DNA from: Paucibacter sp. B2R-40
GTDB lineage: Bacteria; Pseudomonadota; Gammaproteobacteria; Burkholderiales; Burkholderiaceae_C
Assembly (NCBI RefSeq): GCF_025717555.1
Contig: NZ_JAJIRP010000007.1
Location: 308,917 to 372,916, forward strand
DNA length: 64,000 nucleotides
Reading direction: 5' to 3'
The position numbers and the translations under genes are program-made. This document shows, one piece after another, positions 26,640 to 34,436 of this stretch. The notes below the pieces were generated by a model, which searched no databases, had not been told where the DNA came from, and saw only the letters and a program-made list of their open reading frames with translations. Each line of letters opens with the position of its first letter. Position 1 is the stretch's first letter.

Positions 26640-27309
26640 CCAGGTGGAGATGGAGCACGAAGGCACTGCCGCTCCCGCTTGGGCAGCTTTTGGCGACTTG
26701 ATGGCCGGCGTGCTGGGCGCGTTTGTGCTGGTGCTTGCAGCTGCCCTGGTTGGGCAACTGGATCTCGCCACCCAATTGCAAGCTGAAGTGCAGCAGCGCA
26801 TGGCCGAGCAGAGCCGGCGGGAAGCGCTGGAACGCGCCCTGGCCGGCCCGCTGGCGGATGGCCGCATCACGCTGGTCGAAGGTCGAATCGGCATCAACAG
26901 CGCGGTGCTCTTTGCGACGGGCTCGGACCAACTGCTCGCCGAGGGGCGTACGCTGCTCGGGGCCTTGGCAACGCCGCTGCGCACCTACCTCGCGCAACGC
27001 GATGAGATCCTGATGGTCAGCGGCTTCACCGATGACCGCGGGGTCGTGGCGGGCATGCAGTTCGCGGACAACTGGGATCTGTCTGCCAGGCGGGCGTTGA
27101 ACGTGACGCGGGCCTTGTTGGCGGACGGTCTTCCACCGGACGCGGTTTTTTCTGCTGCATTCGGCTCGCAGCAGCCGGTAGCAAGCAACGACACGGCGGC
27201 CGGGCGTGCGCTCAATCGCCGCGTAGAAATCGCACCCACACCGCGGCCACGGCGGGCGGCTGCGGCTGTGGCCGCTGCGTCTGCAGCTGCATCTACGTCT
27301 GTACCGTGA
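26632..27309 (+). CDS. OmpA/MotB-like stator partner
   Basis: The 225-residue protein has a single N-terminal helix (FGDLMAGVLGAFVLVLAAAL). Asp22 sits at its start, the place of the ion-binding aspartate in MotB, TolR and ExbD. A coiled coil follows, then an OmpA-like peptidoglycan-binding domain: INSAVLFATGSDQLLAEG, VSGFTDDRG, NWDLSARRALNVTRALL and AGRALNRRVEI. The start at 26632 overlaps the DUF802 gene by 8 bp. With DUF802 it would form a MotAB-type complex spanning membrane and cell wall. The Ala-rich C-terminal tail is low complexity. Confidence 0.85.
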   Translation: MDDQVEMEHEGTAAPAWAAFGDLMAGVLGAFVLVLAAALVGQLDLATQLQAEVQQRMAEQSRREALERALAGPLADGRITLVEGRIGINSAVLFATGSDQLLAEGRTLLGALATPLRTYLAQRDEILMVSGFTDDRGVVAGMQFADNWDLSARRALNVTRALLADGLPPDAVFSAAFGSQQPVASNDTAAGRALNRRVEIAPTPRPRRAAAAVAAASAAASTSVP

Positions 27310-27839
27310 GCAACATCGAGGATCCTGTCAATTGGGTCGCTGCGCAGCCAGCTGACACTGTGCGCCGGCGCATGCTGCACGCACTCGCCCTGCGTGCGGC
27401 AGCCCAGCCTGCGGGCGCTCTGCGAGACAAGCTGATTGCGACCTTACGGCAGCGTGCGTCGCGAGCACCACTGGCGCAGCAGAAGCAGGACTATCCGGCC
27501 CTCGGCAATCCGCTGGCCGAATTGCTCGCCTTGCTGCAAGTTGATGCGAGCCAAGAGTTGCGCCAAGTGCGCATCCACCAAAGCACTTGGCGCCAGCTCC
27601 GCGTCGCACGCAACATTGCCGACCTCCATGCGCCGGTCGCCGGGCATCTGGGCCCACTCAATGGCCAGGCCTTGGCGACGCGCATGCTCCAGCAGATTCA
27701 ACAGCTGGCGCCAGACTATTTGCACCGGCTGCTCACGCAGATGGACGCGATCGCGGTCTTGGAGCTGGTGCAGGCGGCAGGTGAGGCCGAAAGACCAGCG
27801 CGAACAAGCAAGAAGAAGGCAGCTGAACGGCGCCGGTGA
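27306..27839 (+). CDS. DUF2894 protein
   Basis: The 177-residue basic, mainly helical soluble protein starts with GTG overlapping the upstream stop by 4 bp. Assignment to DUF2894 rests on the segments LRDKLIATLRQRASR, NPLAELLALLQVD and LHAPVAGHLGPLNGQALATRMLQQIQQL, and on position as the last gene of the DUF3348-DUF802-OmpA set. It ends in a lysine/arginine tail (TSKKKAAERRR). No function is known; it is a plausible cytoplasmic partner of the DUF802 tail. Confidence 0.75.
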   Translation: MSNIEDPVNWVAAQPADTVRRRMLHALALRAAAQPAGALRDKLIATLRQRASRAPLAQQKQDYPALGNPLAELLALLQVDASQELRQVRIHQSTWRQLRVARNIADLHAPVAGHLGPLNGQALATRMLQQIQQLAPDYLHRLLTQMDAIAVLELVQAAGEAERPARTSKKKAAERRR

Positions 27840-28325
27840 CATCCGCGCTGGATGCAGGACTCTGTGTCAAGGTGACGATCACCAAGGCAGTTATGCAGCG
27901 GCGTGGCGTACGCTCGCCGAGGCGGCCTTGCAGCATCTCGCGCGAGCCCCGTCATCGCCAGGCGCCAAGCGCCAAGGCGGGCTGCCCAAGCATTGACGGA
28001 TACCTACGAAGTGGCCGAGCGCGCCGAGTCCTGTCTATCCGCGGCAGTGAACCGTGGGGCAACTCCGCGCCCATGGACGGTATTCGCTTCAGCGTTACTT
28101 GCTCGCGCAATCGGCCAGTTCCGCGAAGTACAGCATTCGAACACAGGGTGATTTCTTCGCAATCAAAGCTAACTCCAATAGCGAATCAGTCCAAACGACA
28201 GAGGTCGCCGGGTCCGCCGCCAGCGGCATCAACGGCCTCTAAGCCAGCTACTTCGGGGCATTGCCGGTGACTGCGATCGACACAATGGCAGCAGAACTGG
28301 AATCCCGCCCGTTCGCAGCCCACCC
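27840..28325. other. intergenic region, no gene supported
   Basis: These 486 bp contain short open frames on both strands, the longest about 144 codons. None has a ribosome site, a recognisable domain or the codon pattern of its neighbours. The promoter of the TpsB gene is presumably within the last 100 bp, but no clear -10/-35 pair stands out. Confidence 0.5.
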
Positions 28326-30170
28326 ATGCCCACTGGCCATTCAGCCCCTTTGATCCGATCTCTACGCATCCGCCCGGTTGCGGCAGCCGCCGCCTTCAGC
28401 CTGCAGCCCAACACAACTGCGTGCTTTCTGGCGCTTTCTCTTGGCCTGGCCTCGCTGCATAGCCCTGCAGCACCGGCCGCTGGCGTGAGCGCCCTGTTGA
28501 GCGCGCCAGATGCTGGCAGTTTGCTGCAACAGCAACAACAAGCCTGGCAAGGCCAGGATACCCGTCTTGCCCCACAAACATGGGTGGCCCCAGACCGCTC
28601 GGGGCCTGCTTTGAAGCTACCCAACGACGCCCCCGTGCTGGTGCTGAGTTTTGAGCTGCAAGGCAACCAGCAGATCGGACTGGCACGCTTGCAAGCGGGG
28701 ATCAAAGCGCTGCTGGGCCGCAAACTGGACGCGCAGCAATTGCAGGCCGCAGCAGACCGCGTATGCAACATCTACGCCCGCGCAGGCTGGTTGGCCCGCT
28801 GCTACCTGCCTGCACAAGAATTTCTCGACGGATTGGTCAGGATTCAAATTGTCGAGGCGCATTTGGGCGACTTGCGATTGGACGGATCGACTTCCCGCTA
28901 TGACGCCAATCGAGCCAATGCGATCTTCTTGCTGCAGCAACCGAGCAACGCGAAATCCCAGCGCCCCCCGCCTCAGGACGGGATGCTTTTGTTCGGTGAC
29001 CTGCCAGGGCGCAGCAGCAGTGCCGACATCTTGGCCAGCAGCGACAGCGTCGACAGGGAACTGCTGCTGGCACTGGCAGACCTGCCGGACATCAATGCGC
29101 AAGCCGGCGTTGACAACCATGTGGACAGTGCCGTCGGGAAGTTCCGTTTCAATACCGGGCTCACCATGGACGGCAGCCTCGGCATGAGCGACACCATCGC
29201 AGCCGGCTTCAGTCACAGCAAAGGCAGCGACTATCTGCGCCTGGCCGCGAGCCTGCCCTTGGCCCGGTGGAGACTTGGGGCCGGTATCTCGATGCTGCGC
29301 TACCGTTTGATCGGCAATGACTACAGCGCAGGCCTGGCCAGCGGCCAATCGGAGCAAATAGGTCTGGATGCCAGTTACGCCCTGATTCGACGGCGTGAGC
29401 GCAATCTCAACTTGCAGCTCGGACTCGAGCGGCGACGCTTGCGCGACCGCGGCGACGGCAACAACTTGCCCGGCATCACGGTGAACGACAGCGACTACCG
29501 GACATTGCTGTTCAAGTTGGGTCTCACCGGCAACTGGTTCGATGCCCTAGGGCGCGGCGGCAGCAACACGGCCAGCATGGAGTTGAGCCGAGGCAAGGTC
29601 GACCCCAGCAAGCCATCCGCCGGATCCACCGGCTCAGGCGTCAACAGCAACTTCACCAAGCTGCGTCTCCATGTCAGTCGCCAGCAGGTACTGAGCGACA
29701 GCCTGCAAGGCTTCATCGCCCTGAGCGTCCAGTCCAGCCGGCAGAATTTGGATTCTTCCGAGCGCTTCTACCTGGGTGGCCCATACGGGGTGCGCGCCTA
29801 TGCCGCTGGTGGCGCCGGTGGCTCGACCGGTTCTTTGCTGAGTGTGGAACTGCGCTCGCAGCTGACCAGCGACTTCCGAGCCGCCGTCTTCTATGACTGG
29901 GGTCGGATTCAACTCAATGTGAACGGCGACGCGGCGCAATCCGCTACAACACCTCCGGCAACACCGCCTACAGCGAGCCCGGAACTCAATCGCGCAAGCA
30001 TGCAAGGCCTTGGTTTGAACCTGAGCTGGTCGGGGCCCGCAGGCATCGATGTGCGGGCCACTTTGGCTCGCCGCGTCGGCAGTGCACCGCCCAATGCCCT
30101 GTTGGGCCTGGACTTGAACAGCCCGGCGCCGCGCAATCAAATGTGGTTGCAGGCCAGCATGCCTTTCTAA
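28326..30170 (+). CDS. two-partner secretion outer-membrane transporter (TpsB, ShlB/FhaC/HecB family)
   Basis: The 614-residue product has a long N-terminal signal region (signal segment about residues 32-52). A POTRA domain follows, with VLVLSFELQGNQQIGLARL, then VCNIYARAGWLARCYLPAQ and VRIQIVEAHLGDLRLDG. The C-terminal 16-strand-type barrel contains the Omp85-superfamily loop motif as GGPYGVRAYAAGGAGGSTG (VRAY for VRGY) and ends with an aromatic (SMPF). TpsB proteins export one TpsA partner across the outer membrane. No TpsA gene is next to it, and the giant protein nearby is an RTX type I substrate, so this is an orphan TpsB here. Confidence 0.88.
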   Translation: MPTGHSAPLIRSLRIRPVAAAAAFSLQPNTTACFLALSLGLASLHSPAAPAAGVSALLSAPDAGSLLQQQQQAWQGQDTRLAPQTWVAPDRSGPALKLPNDAPVLVLSFELQGNQQIGLARLQAGIKALLGRKLDAQQLQAAADRVCNIYARAGWLARCYLPAQEFLDGLVRIQIVEAHLGDLRLDGSTSRYDANRANAIFLLQQPSNAKSQRPPPQDGMLLFGDLPGRSSSADILASSDSVDRELLLALADLPDINAQAGVDNHVDSAVGKFRFNTGLTMDGSLGMSDTIAAGFSHSKGSDYLRLAASLPLARWRLGAGISMLRYRLIGNDYSAGLASGQSEQIGLDASYALIRRRERNLNLQLGLERRRLRDRGDGNNLPGITVNDSDYRTLLFKLGLTGNWFDALGRGGSNTASMELSRGKVDPSKPSAGSTGSGVNSNFTKLRLHVSRQQVLSDSLQGFIALSVQSSRQNLDSSERFYLGGPYGVRAYAAGGAGGSTGSLLSVELRSQLTSDFRAAVFYDWGRIQLNVNGDAAQSATTPPATPPTASPELNRASMQGLGLNLSWSGPAGIDVRATLARRVGSAPPNALLGLDLNSPAPRNQMWLQASMPF

Positions 30171-30173
30171 GAG

Positions 30174-30193
30174 GGTTGCTCAGCGAGCAATCT
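30174..30193. terminator. hairpin between convergent genes
   Basis: TTGCTC-AGC-GAGCAA (30176-30190) lies a few bases after the TpsB stop and 55 bp before the end of the convergent LapD-like gene. The stem is short and no strong T tract follows, so it is at best a weak two-way terminator. Confidence 0.3.
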
Positions 30194-30245
30194 ATCCAGT
30201 TTCTGCAGCGGCTGAATGCGCCAGCGCCATCAAGCCATCACGCCA

Positions 30246-32192
30246 TCACGCCACTGCAGGCGCGCTCTCGGCCGGGGCCTCTTCAATGGACTGGGCACTG
30301 CAAGCCTGAACCCCCAGGCGCAACAGCAAGGCCTGCGCCTCGGCCGACCCCGCCGCGCCGGCATACACCGGTACGCCCAGGCTGCGGCCAAGTTCTACAA
30401 GTTGCTTCACAAAGGCTTGCAGGCGCGGATTGCCTTCGATGCCTGGCAACAGACGGGCCGCCAGTTTGACGTAGGCCACCCCATGCGTTTCCAAGAAAGG
30501 GAGCAAGGAGGCCGACAGCCCGAACTGCGCAATGCCCAAACCACAACCAAACGGCGCGAGGGTGCGTACCAAGGCCTGAACGGCCAGTTGCGTGCTGCTA
30601 TCAAAGCCATGCTCATCGACTTCGAAAGTCAGGCGACTCGCGACCTCGGCATGTCGCGTCAGCATTTCCATCAGGCTGCGCAGGAAGATCGGCCGCCGCA
30701 TCGACTGCAGCGTGATATTGACCGCCAGCCGGCCTTCGGCGGCGCCCAAGGCCGACAGGGCCAACTGCACGCCACGCAGATCCACATTGGAAATCCGCCC
30801 GTTGCGAATCGCCGGCGGTTTGATGTCGCTGGCCTCCAGCAAGCGCCCATCGGAGTCGGTCAAGCGCAACATTGCCTCGCGGTAAAGCACCTGCCCATGA
30901 CCATCCACCATGGGCAAAAAGCCGAGCGTGAATCGACCGGTATCCAAGCCGTTCTCAATGATGACCCGCCACTGAGCCACGGCGATGGCGTGCTGTCGCT
31001 GCGTCGGACCGGTCACACTGACCGGCAACATCTGCGACTCCGAGGCCATCACCATGGTGTCCACGCGCAACAGCACTTCAGACACCGTTTCACCCGGCAT
31101 GAAGGTGGTGCCGCCAATCCAGGCCACATGCTGGGTGTCGGTCAAGCCGTCATCGGCCAAGGTGGCCAGTCCTTCGGCGGACTCATTCAAATGGGTTTGC
31201 CAAGAAGCCAGATCGCCGCCCGGCAACAGCAAGCCGAAGTCGGCGCCATTGAGCCGCGCCAACACATAGCTGTCATCCGGGCCTGCCAGCAAAAAGCGGC
31301 TGCGCAACATGGTCGCAACGGCGACCAAAAATTCATCCGCCCGACTCCGGCCGGCGCGCCGATTGATGCCTTCCAAGTCATGCACCCGCACAATCGCCAC
31401 GCCGCCACCGGTGGTGCCTTCTTTCAATTGGCTCGCCAAGGACTGCATGAAGTGCGGCCGGCTGGCGGTCTGGGTCAGCTCATCTTTGGCGAGCCGCCCC
31501 TCCAGGCTATCGACCGCCTCATCACGTTCGTCCAGCATGCGGCGCACCCGGGCCACCATCACATTCAATGATTTGGACAGGTCAATCCATTCACTGACCC
31601 GCGGCTCCTTCAGCTCGACAAAACGCCGCTCGGACAAGCCCAGGATCTGTTCGTGGAAGTCGCCCAAGGGGTGCTTGGCCCAGCGCACCAGCCAAGCCAG
31701 TGATGCCATCAGTACAGCGCCCACCAGCGTGAAGATGGCCAGCATGGTCAACACAAAGCGCGCCACAAAGCGATTGGCGGTTTCGGCCGACACCCAGACC
31801 TGCACCCGCCCAAACGGTTGGCCTTGGCGCAAGACAGCTTCGCTCGCGCTCGCATCCGACCAGGCGCCAAAGATCCGCTCGACCCAATTCGAAACCCCGC
31901 TGGGCGCTGGCACCACCACCACCCCGGTCAAATCCCTGATCTCAAAGCGCAGCCAGGCGTGGCGGCTGACGCCGGCGCGCATCATCTTGGTGTAGGCATA
32001 GAGCGGCGCGCCTTCCTTGGCTGCGACGCCGGCCATCAATCCTGCCGCTTCTTGGGCCGCCGCCTTGCTGCGGGCCGATAACTCCGGCCCGACATGGCTG
32101 GCCACTTGGGGCAATGCCAAGCCGATACACAGCAGCAAGGTGGCCAGATAGGCGCCCGTGATCAGCAACCAGGCACGGCGCACTACCGACAT
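30246..32192 (-). CDS. LapD-like membrane protein with degenerate GGDEF and EAL domains
   Basis: The 648-residue product has an N-terminal helix (LLITGAYLATLLLCIGLALP), a periplasmic domain (about 35-150), a second helix (about 145-165) and a HAMP-like linker. A GGDEF-type domain and an EAL-type domain follow. The GGDEF motif is replaced by NGADF (about residue 314) and the EAL by EAM (about 437), so neither diguanylate cyclase nor phosphodiesterase activity is expected. This is the arrangement of LapD, an inner-membrane c-di-GMP receptor that controls a periplasmic protease and hence retention of a giant adhesin. As the last gene of the RTX secretion operon it probably senses c-di-GMP for this system. 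No LapG protease gene is seen in the window. Confidence 0.82.
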   Translation of the reverse strand: MSVVRRAWLLITGAYLATLLLCIGLALPQVASHVGPELSARSKAAAQEAAGLMAGVAAKEGAPLYAYTKMMRAGVSRHAWLRFEIRDLTGVVVVPAPSGVSNWVERIFGAWSDASASEAVLRQGQPFGRVQVWVSAETANRFVARFVLTMLAIFTLVGAVLMASLAWLVRWAKHPLGDFHEQILGLSERRFVELKEPRVSEWIDLSKSLNVMVARVRRMLDERDEAVDSLEGRLAKDELTQTASRPHFMQSLASQLKEGTTGGGVAIVRVHDLEGINRRAGRSRADEFLVAVATMLRSRFLLAGPDDSYVLARLNGADFGLLLPGGDLASWQTHLNESAEGLATLADDGLTDTQHVAWIGGTTFMPGETVSEVLLRVDTMVMASESQMLPVSVTGPTQRQHAIAVAQWRVIIENGLDTGRFTLGFLPMVDGHGQVLYREAMLRLTDSDGRLLEASDIKPPAIRNGRISNVDLRGVQLALSALGAAEGRLAVNITLQSMRRPIFLRSLMEMLTRHAEVASRLTFEVDEHGFDSSTQLAVQALVRTLAPFGCGLGIAQFGLSASLLPFLETHGVAYVKLAARLLPGIEGNPRLQAFVKQLVELGRSLGVPVYAGAAGSAEAQALLLRLGVQACSAQSIEEAPAESAPAVA

Positions 32193-32256
32193 GGCGCCGC
32201 CCTCCGGACCGATCGAGACGCTGAGCCACGGATAGCGCTAAACAGCTTGATGGCGC

Positions 32257-33090
32257 TCATAGCGGAGATGGCAAGACCTTCAGTTCAGCGAAATCGTCGG
32301 CAAAGTCGGCCCCGACCACATAGTCTTCCAGGGCCAGCATCTCCAACAAGACCGCGTCTATGGTGGCGACCGCCTCAGCCACACTTGCGCCAGCCGACAC
32401 CGCTGCCGCAACGCTGCATGCGAGTTGAACCACCCGCCCCAAGCGAGGCGCGTCAGCATCGGCGTCCTCCAGCGAATGGGCAATCGCCTCTACGGTAGCA
32501 GGCGGCATCGCCAAGCGGTCTACCCACAGGGCGCTGATGGCCGGATGCGCCACACCAAAGGCCTGCCGTTCCAGATCCGCCAAGGGGCGCCCCCAGTAGG
32601 ACCGATAGCCCGGAAAGGCGGCCAGCGCCGCAGCGGGCTTGCATTGGCACAGAATCAAATGGCCGACCCCCTGCAAAAGCCCGGCGGTGTAAGCAGCCTC
32701 GCGGTCAACCCCCAGACGTGCGGCGATTTGGCGACCCGAGGCCGCCGTGATCGTCGCCATCATCCAGAACTGCCGCAAATTCACTGCCGGCACTTCACTG
32801 AATGCTGCCACCGCACCACTGGCCACCACCAAGGTTTCCAAAGACCGAAAGCCGATCATGCCGACCGCGTCACTGATCGAAGACAAGGACCGTCGGCCGG
32901 CAAAGTAGGAGGAATTGGCGAGTCGCAAGACCCGCGAACTCAGCACCGGGTCTTGCTCCAGTTCTTCGGCAATCTTGTGCAGGCTGACATCGTCGCTGCG
33001 AATGCTGCGCAGCACATGCTCCACCACTCGCGGCACCATCGGCAGGGTCACCCGCCCACTCATCACATCATCAATAAAGTTCATGCTCAT
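32257..33090 (-). CDS. HDOD-domain protein
   Basis: The 277-residue soluble protein has an HDOD domain over about residues 13-210: LPMVPRVVEHVLRSIRSDDV, LEQDPVLSSRVLRLANSSYF, SISDAVGMIGFRSLETLVV and YTAGLLQGVGHLIL. HDOD proteins are HD-like domains without phosphohydrolase residues and act in signalling, often with c-di-GMP. The position between the MotA-like gene and the LapD-like gene suggests a regulatory part for the secretion system. The start overlaps the MotA-like gene by 4 bp; a second start two codons on is possible. Confidence 0.88.
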   Translation of the reverse strand: MSMNFIDDVMSGRVTLPMVPRVVEHVLRSIRSDDVSLHKIAEELEQDPVLSSRVLRLANSSYFAGRRSLSSISDAVGMIGFRSLETLVVASGAVAAFSEVPAVNLRQFWMMATITAASGRQIAARLGVDREAAYTAGLLQGVGHLILCQCKPAAALAAFPGYRSYWGRPLADLERQAFGVAHPAISALWVDRLAMPPATVEAIAHSLEDADADAPRLGRVVQLACSVAAAVSAGASVAEAVATIDAVLLEMLALEDYVVGADFADDFAELKVLPSPL

Positions 33091-34436
33091 CCTGGGTCGC
33101 GGTCAGCGTCGAGCATCTTGCGCAACGACGATTTTTCAAAATTCCACAGCACGCCTTCAAGGCGCTTGACGACCGAGCCTTGCAGGCGCACCTCGGTCGT
33201 CAGGTCGCGGGTGCTGTTGCGCGCTTCGCCCACCTCGCGCACCAGCTCCTTCATCGCTTGCAGCGCCGCCCTCAGTTCTTCACGCATCGCCACCTGATCG
33301 GGCAGATGCTGGGCGATCACATCCACGCTGTCGCGCGTCACCGCGCCGTCTTTCAGTGTTTGTGAAGACGCATTGGCCAATTGTGAAATCAGCGGCACCA
33401 CGTCGCGCACCTGCCCTACCGCCACGGTGGTGCGGTCCAGCGCCTCATGCTGGCCGGCCACCGCGCCCGCTAACTGCACGCTCGAGCGTGCTGCTTCCAC
33501 CACAGCTGGCGTCAGCTCGGCCAGTTGCTTGACCACTTCACCCAGGCGCTGCTCCGACTGGCGGTGCTGTTCCAGCATATCGGCCAGCAGCGTGGCCAAA
33601 AAGCGCTCGGTGATCTCGACATTGGCATTGACCTTGGTCTTCTCGGCCAAGGACAAGACTTCTTCGCGCGCATTGTCGACAAAGGTCGCCACGGTCTTGC
33701 GCACCACCACCATCTGGAAGCCCAGCATGATGGAGCCGATCAGGCCGAACATCGAGGCCGAGAAGGCCGTGCCCATCGCGCTCAGCGGCTTTTGCAGGCC
33801 GCCCACGATGTGCGCGAATTCGGCTTCCATGCCGCCACTACTGCCGCCACCGGCCGCCGCGCCGCCGACGCTATTGGCAATCGTGCCGATCAACTCGCTG
33901 GTGGCGATCAAGGTTTCCAACAGACCGATGAAAGTCCCCAACAAACCCAGGCCCACCATCAGCCCGACCAAGAACTGCGACAGCTCTTGCTTTTGCTCGA
34001 AGAAATGCTCCAGCGCTTCCAGCTCCGGCTCCATCGCCGCACTCTGCACATAGACCTGATGGCCCAGGCCCAATTTATCCAGCCGACCCAACATGCCCAA
34101 GACAAAAGCATCCGGGCCGAGGTGCGGATCCGGCTCGCTGCTCCAGGCGCCATTGCGCAGCCATTCGATGCCGCTGAAGAAGACCCGGTCCTCTTGATAG
34201 GTCCGGCGCACATGGCCCGCCATCGTGATGGCGCCCCACACCATCACCGCCAGAATCAGGCCATTCAGCGCCGGGTTGGAGGTGAAGGCAAAGCTGACGA
34301 AATGCCAGGCAAAGATCGCCGCCAAAGCAATCGCAAAAGGCGGCAGCCAGATCAGGATGGCGTGGACCTTGCCGAGGCTGCCACGGGTGTAGCGGCCGCG
34401 CTTGTGCGGCTTCTTGCTTGCGGTGATTTCACTCAC
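33087..34436 (-). CDS. MotA/TolQ/ExbB-like proton-channel protein of the secretion operon
   Basis: The 449-residue protein has helices at about 25-51 and 57-77. The channel core is FLVGLMVGLGLLGTFIGLLETL (LGTFIGL at 166-172) and MGTAFSASMFGLIGSIMLGF (221-240), the MotA/TolQ/ExbB pattern. A glycine-rich loop (GGAAAGGGSSGG) lies between. The C-terminal half is a long cytoplasmic coiled coil. The core closely resembles that of the DUF802 protein encoded elsewhere in this window. A MotB-like gene (36402-35782) lies two genes upstream in the same operon, so the two probably form an ion-conducting pair linked to export. Both ends overlap neighbours by 4 bp. Confidence 0.85.
   Translation of the reverse strand: MSEITASKKPHKRGRYTRGSLGKVHAILIWLPPFAIALAAIFAWHFVSFAFTSNPALNGLILAVMVWGAITMAGHVRRTYQEDRVFFSGIEWLRNGAWSSEPDPHLGPDAFVLGMLGRLDKLGLGHQVYVQSAAMEPELEALEHFFEQKQELSQFLVGLMVGLGLLGTFIGLLETLIATSELIGTIANSVGGAAAGGGSSGGMEAEFAHIVGGLQKPLSAMGTAFSASMFGLIGSIMLGFQMVVVRKTVATFVDNAREEVLSLAEKTKVNANVEITERFLATLLADMLEQHRQSEQRLGEVVKQLAELTPAVVEAARSSVQLAGAVAGQHEALDRTTVAVGQVRDVVPLISQLANASSQTLKDGAVTRDSVDVIAQHLPDQVAMREELRAALQAMKELVREVGEARNSTRDLTTEVRLQGSVVKRLEGVLWNFEKSSLRKMLDADRDPG

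Noticed and set aside
23512..27839. Locus as a true Zorya defence system
   Set aside because: Only the stator-like architecture matches. ZorC, ZorD or ZorE-type genes are absent and the DUF802 family differs, so it is kept as an analogy.
27836..28270. 144-codon open frame between DUF2894 and TpsB genes
   Set aside because: Arg/Ser/Pro-rich translation, no ribosome site, no homology recognised, and overlapping frames of equal quality.
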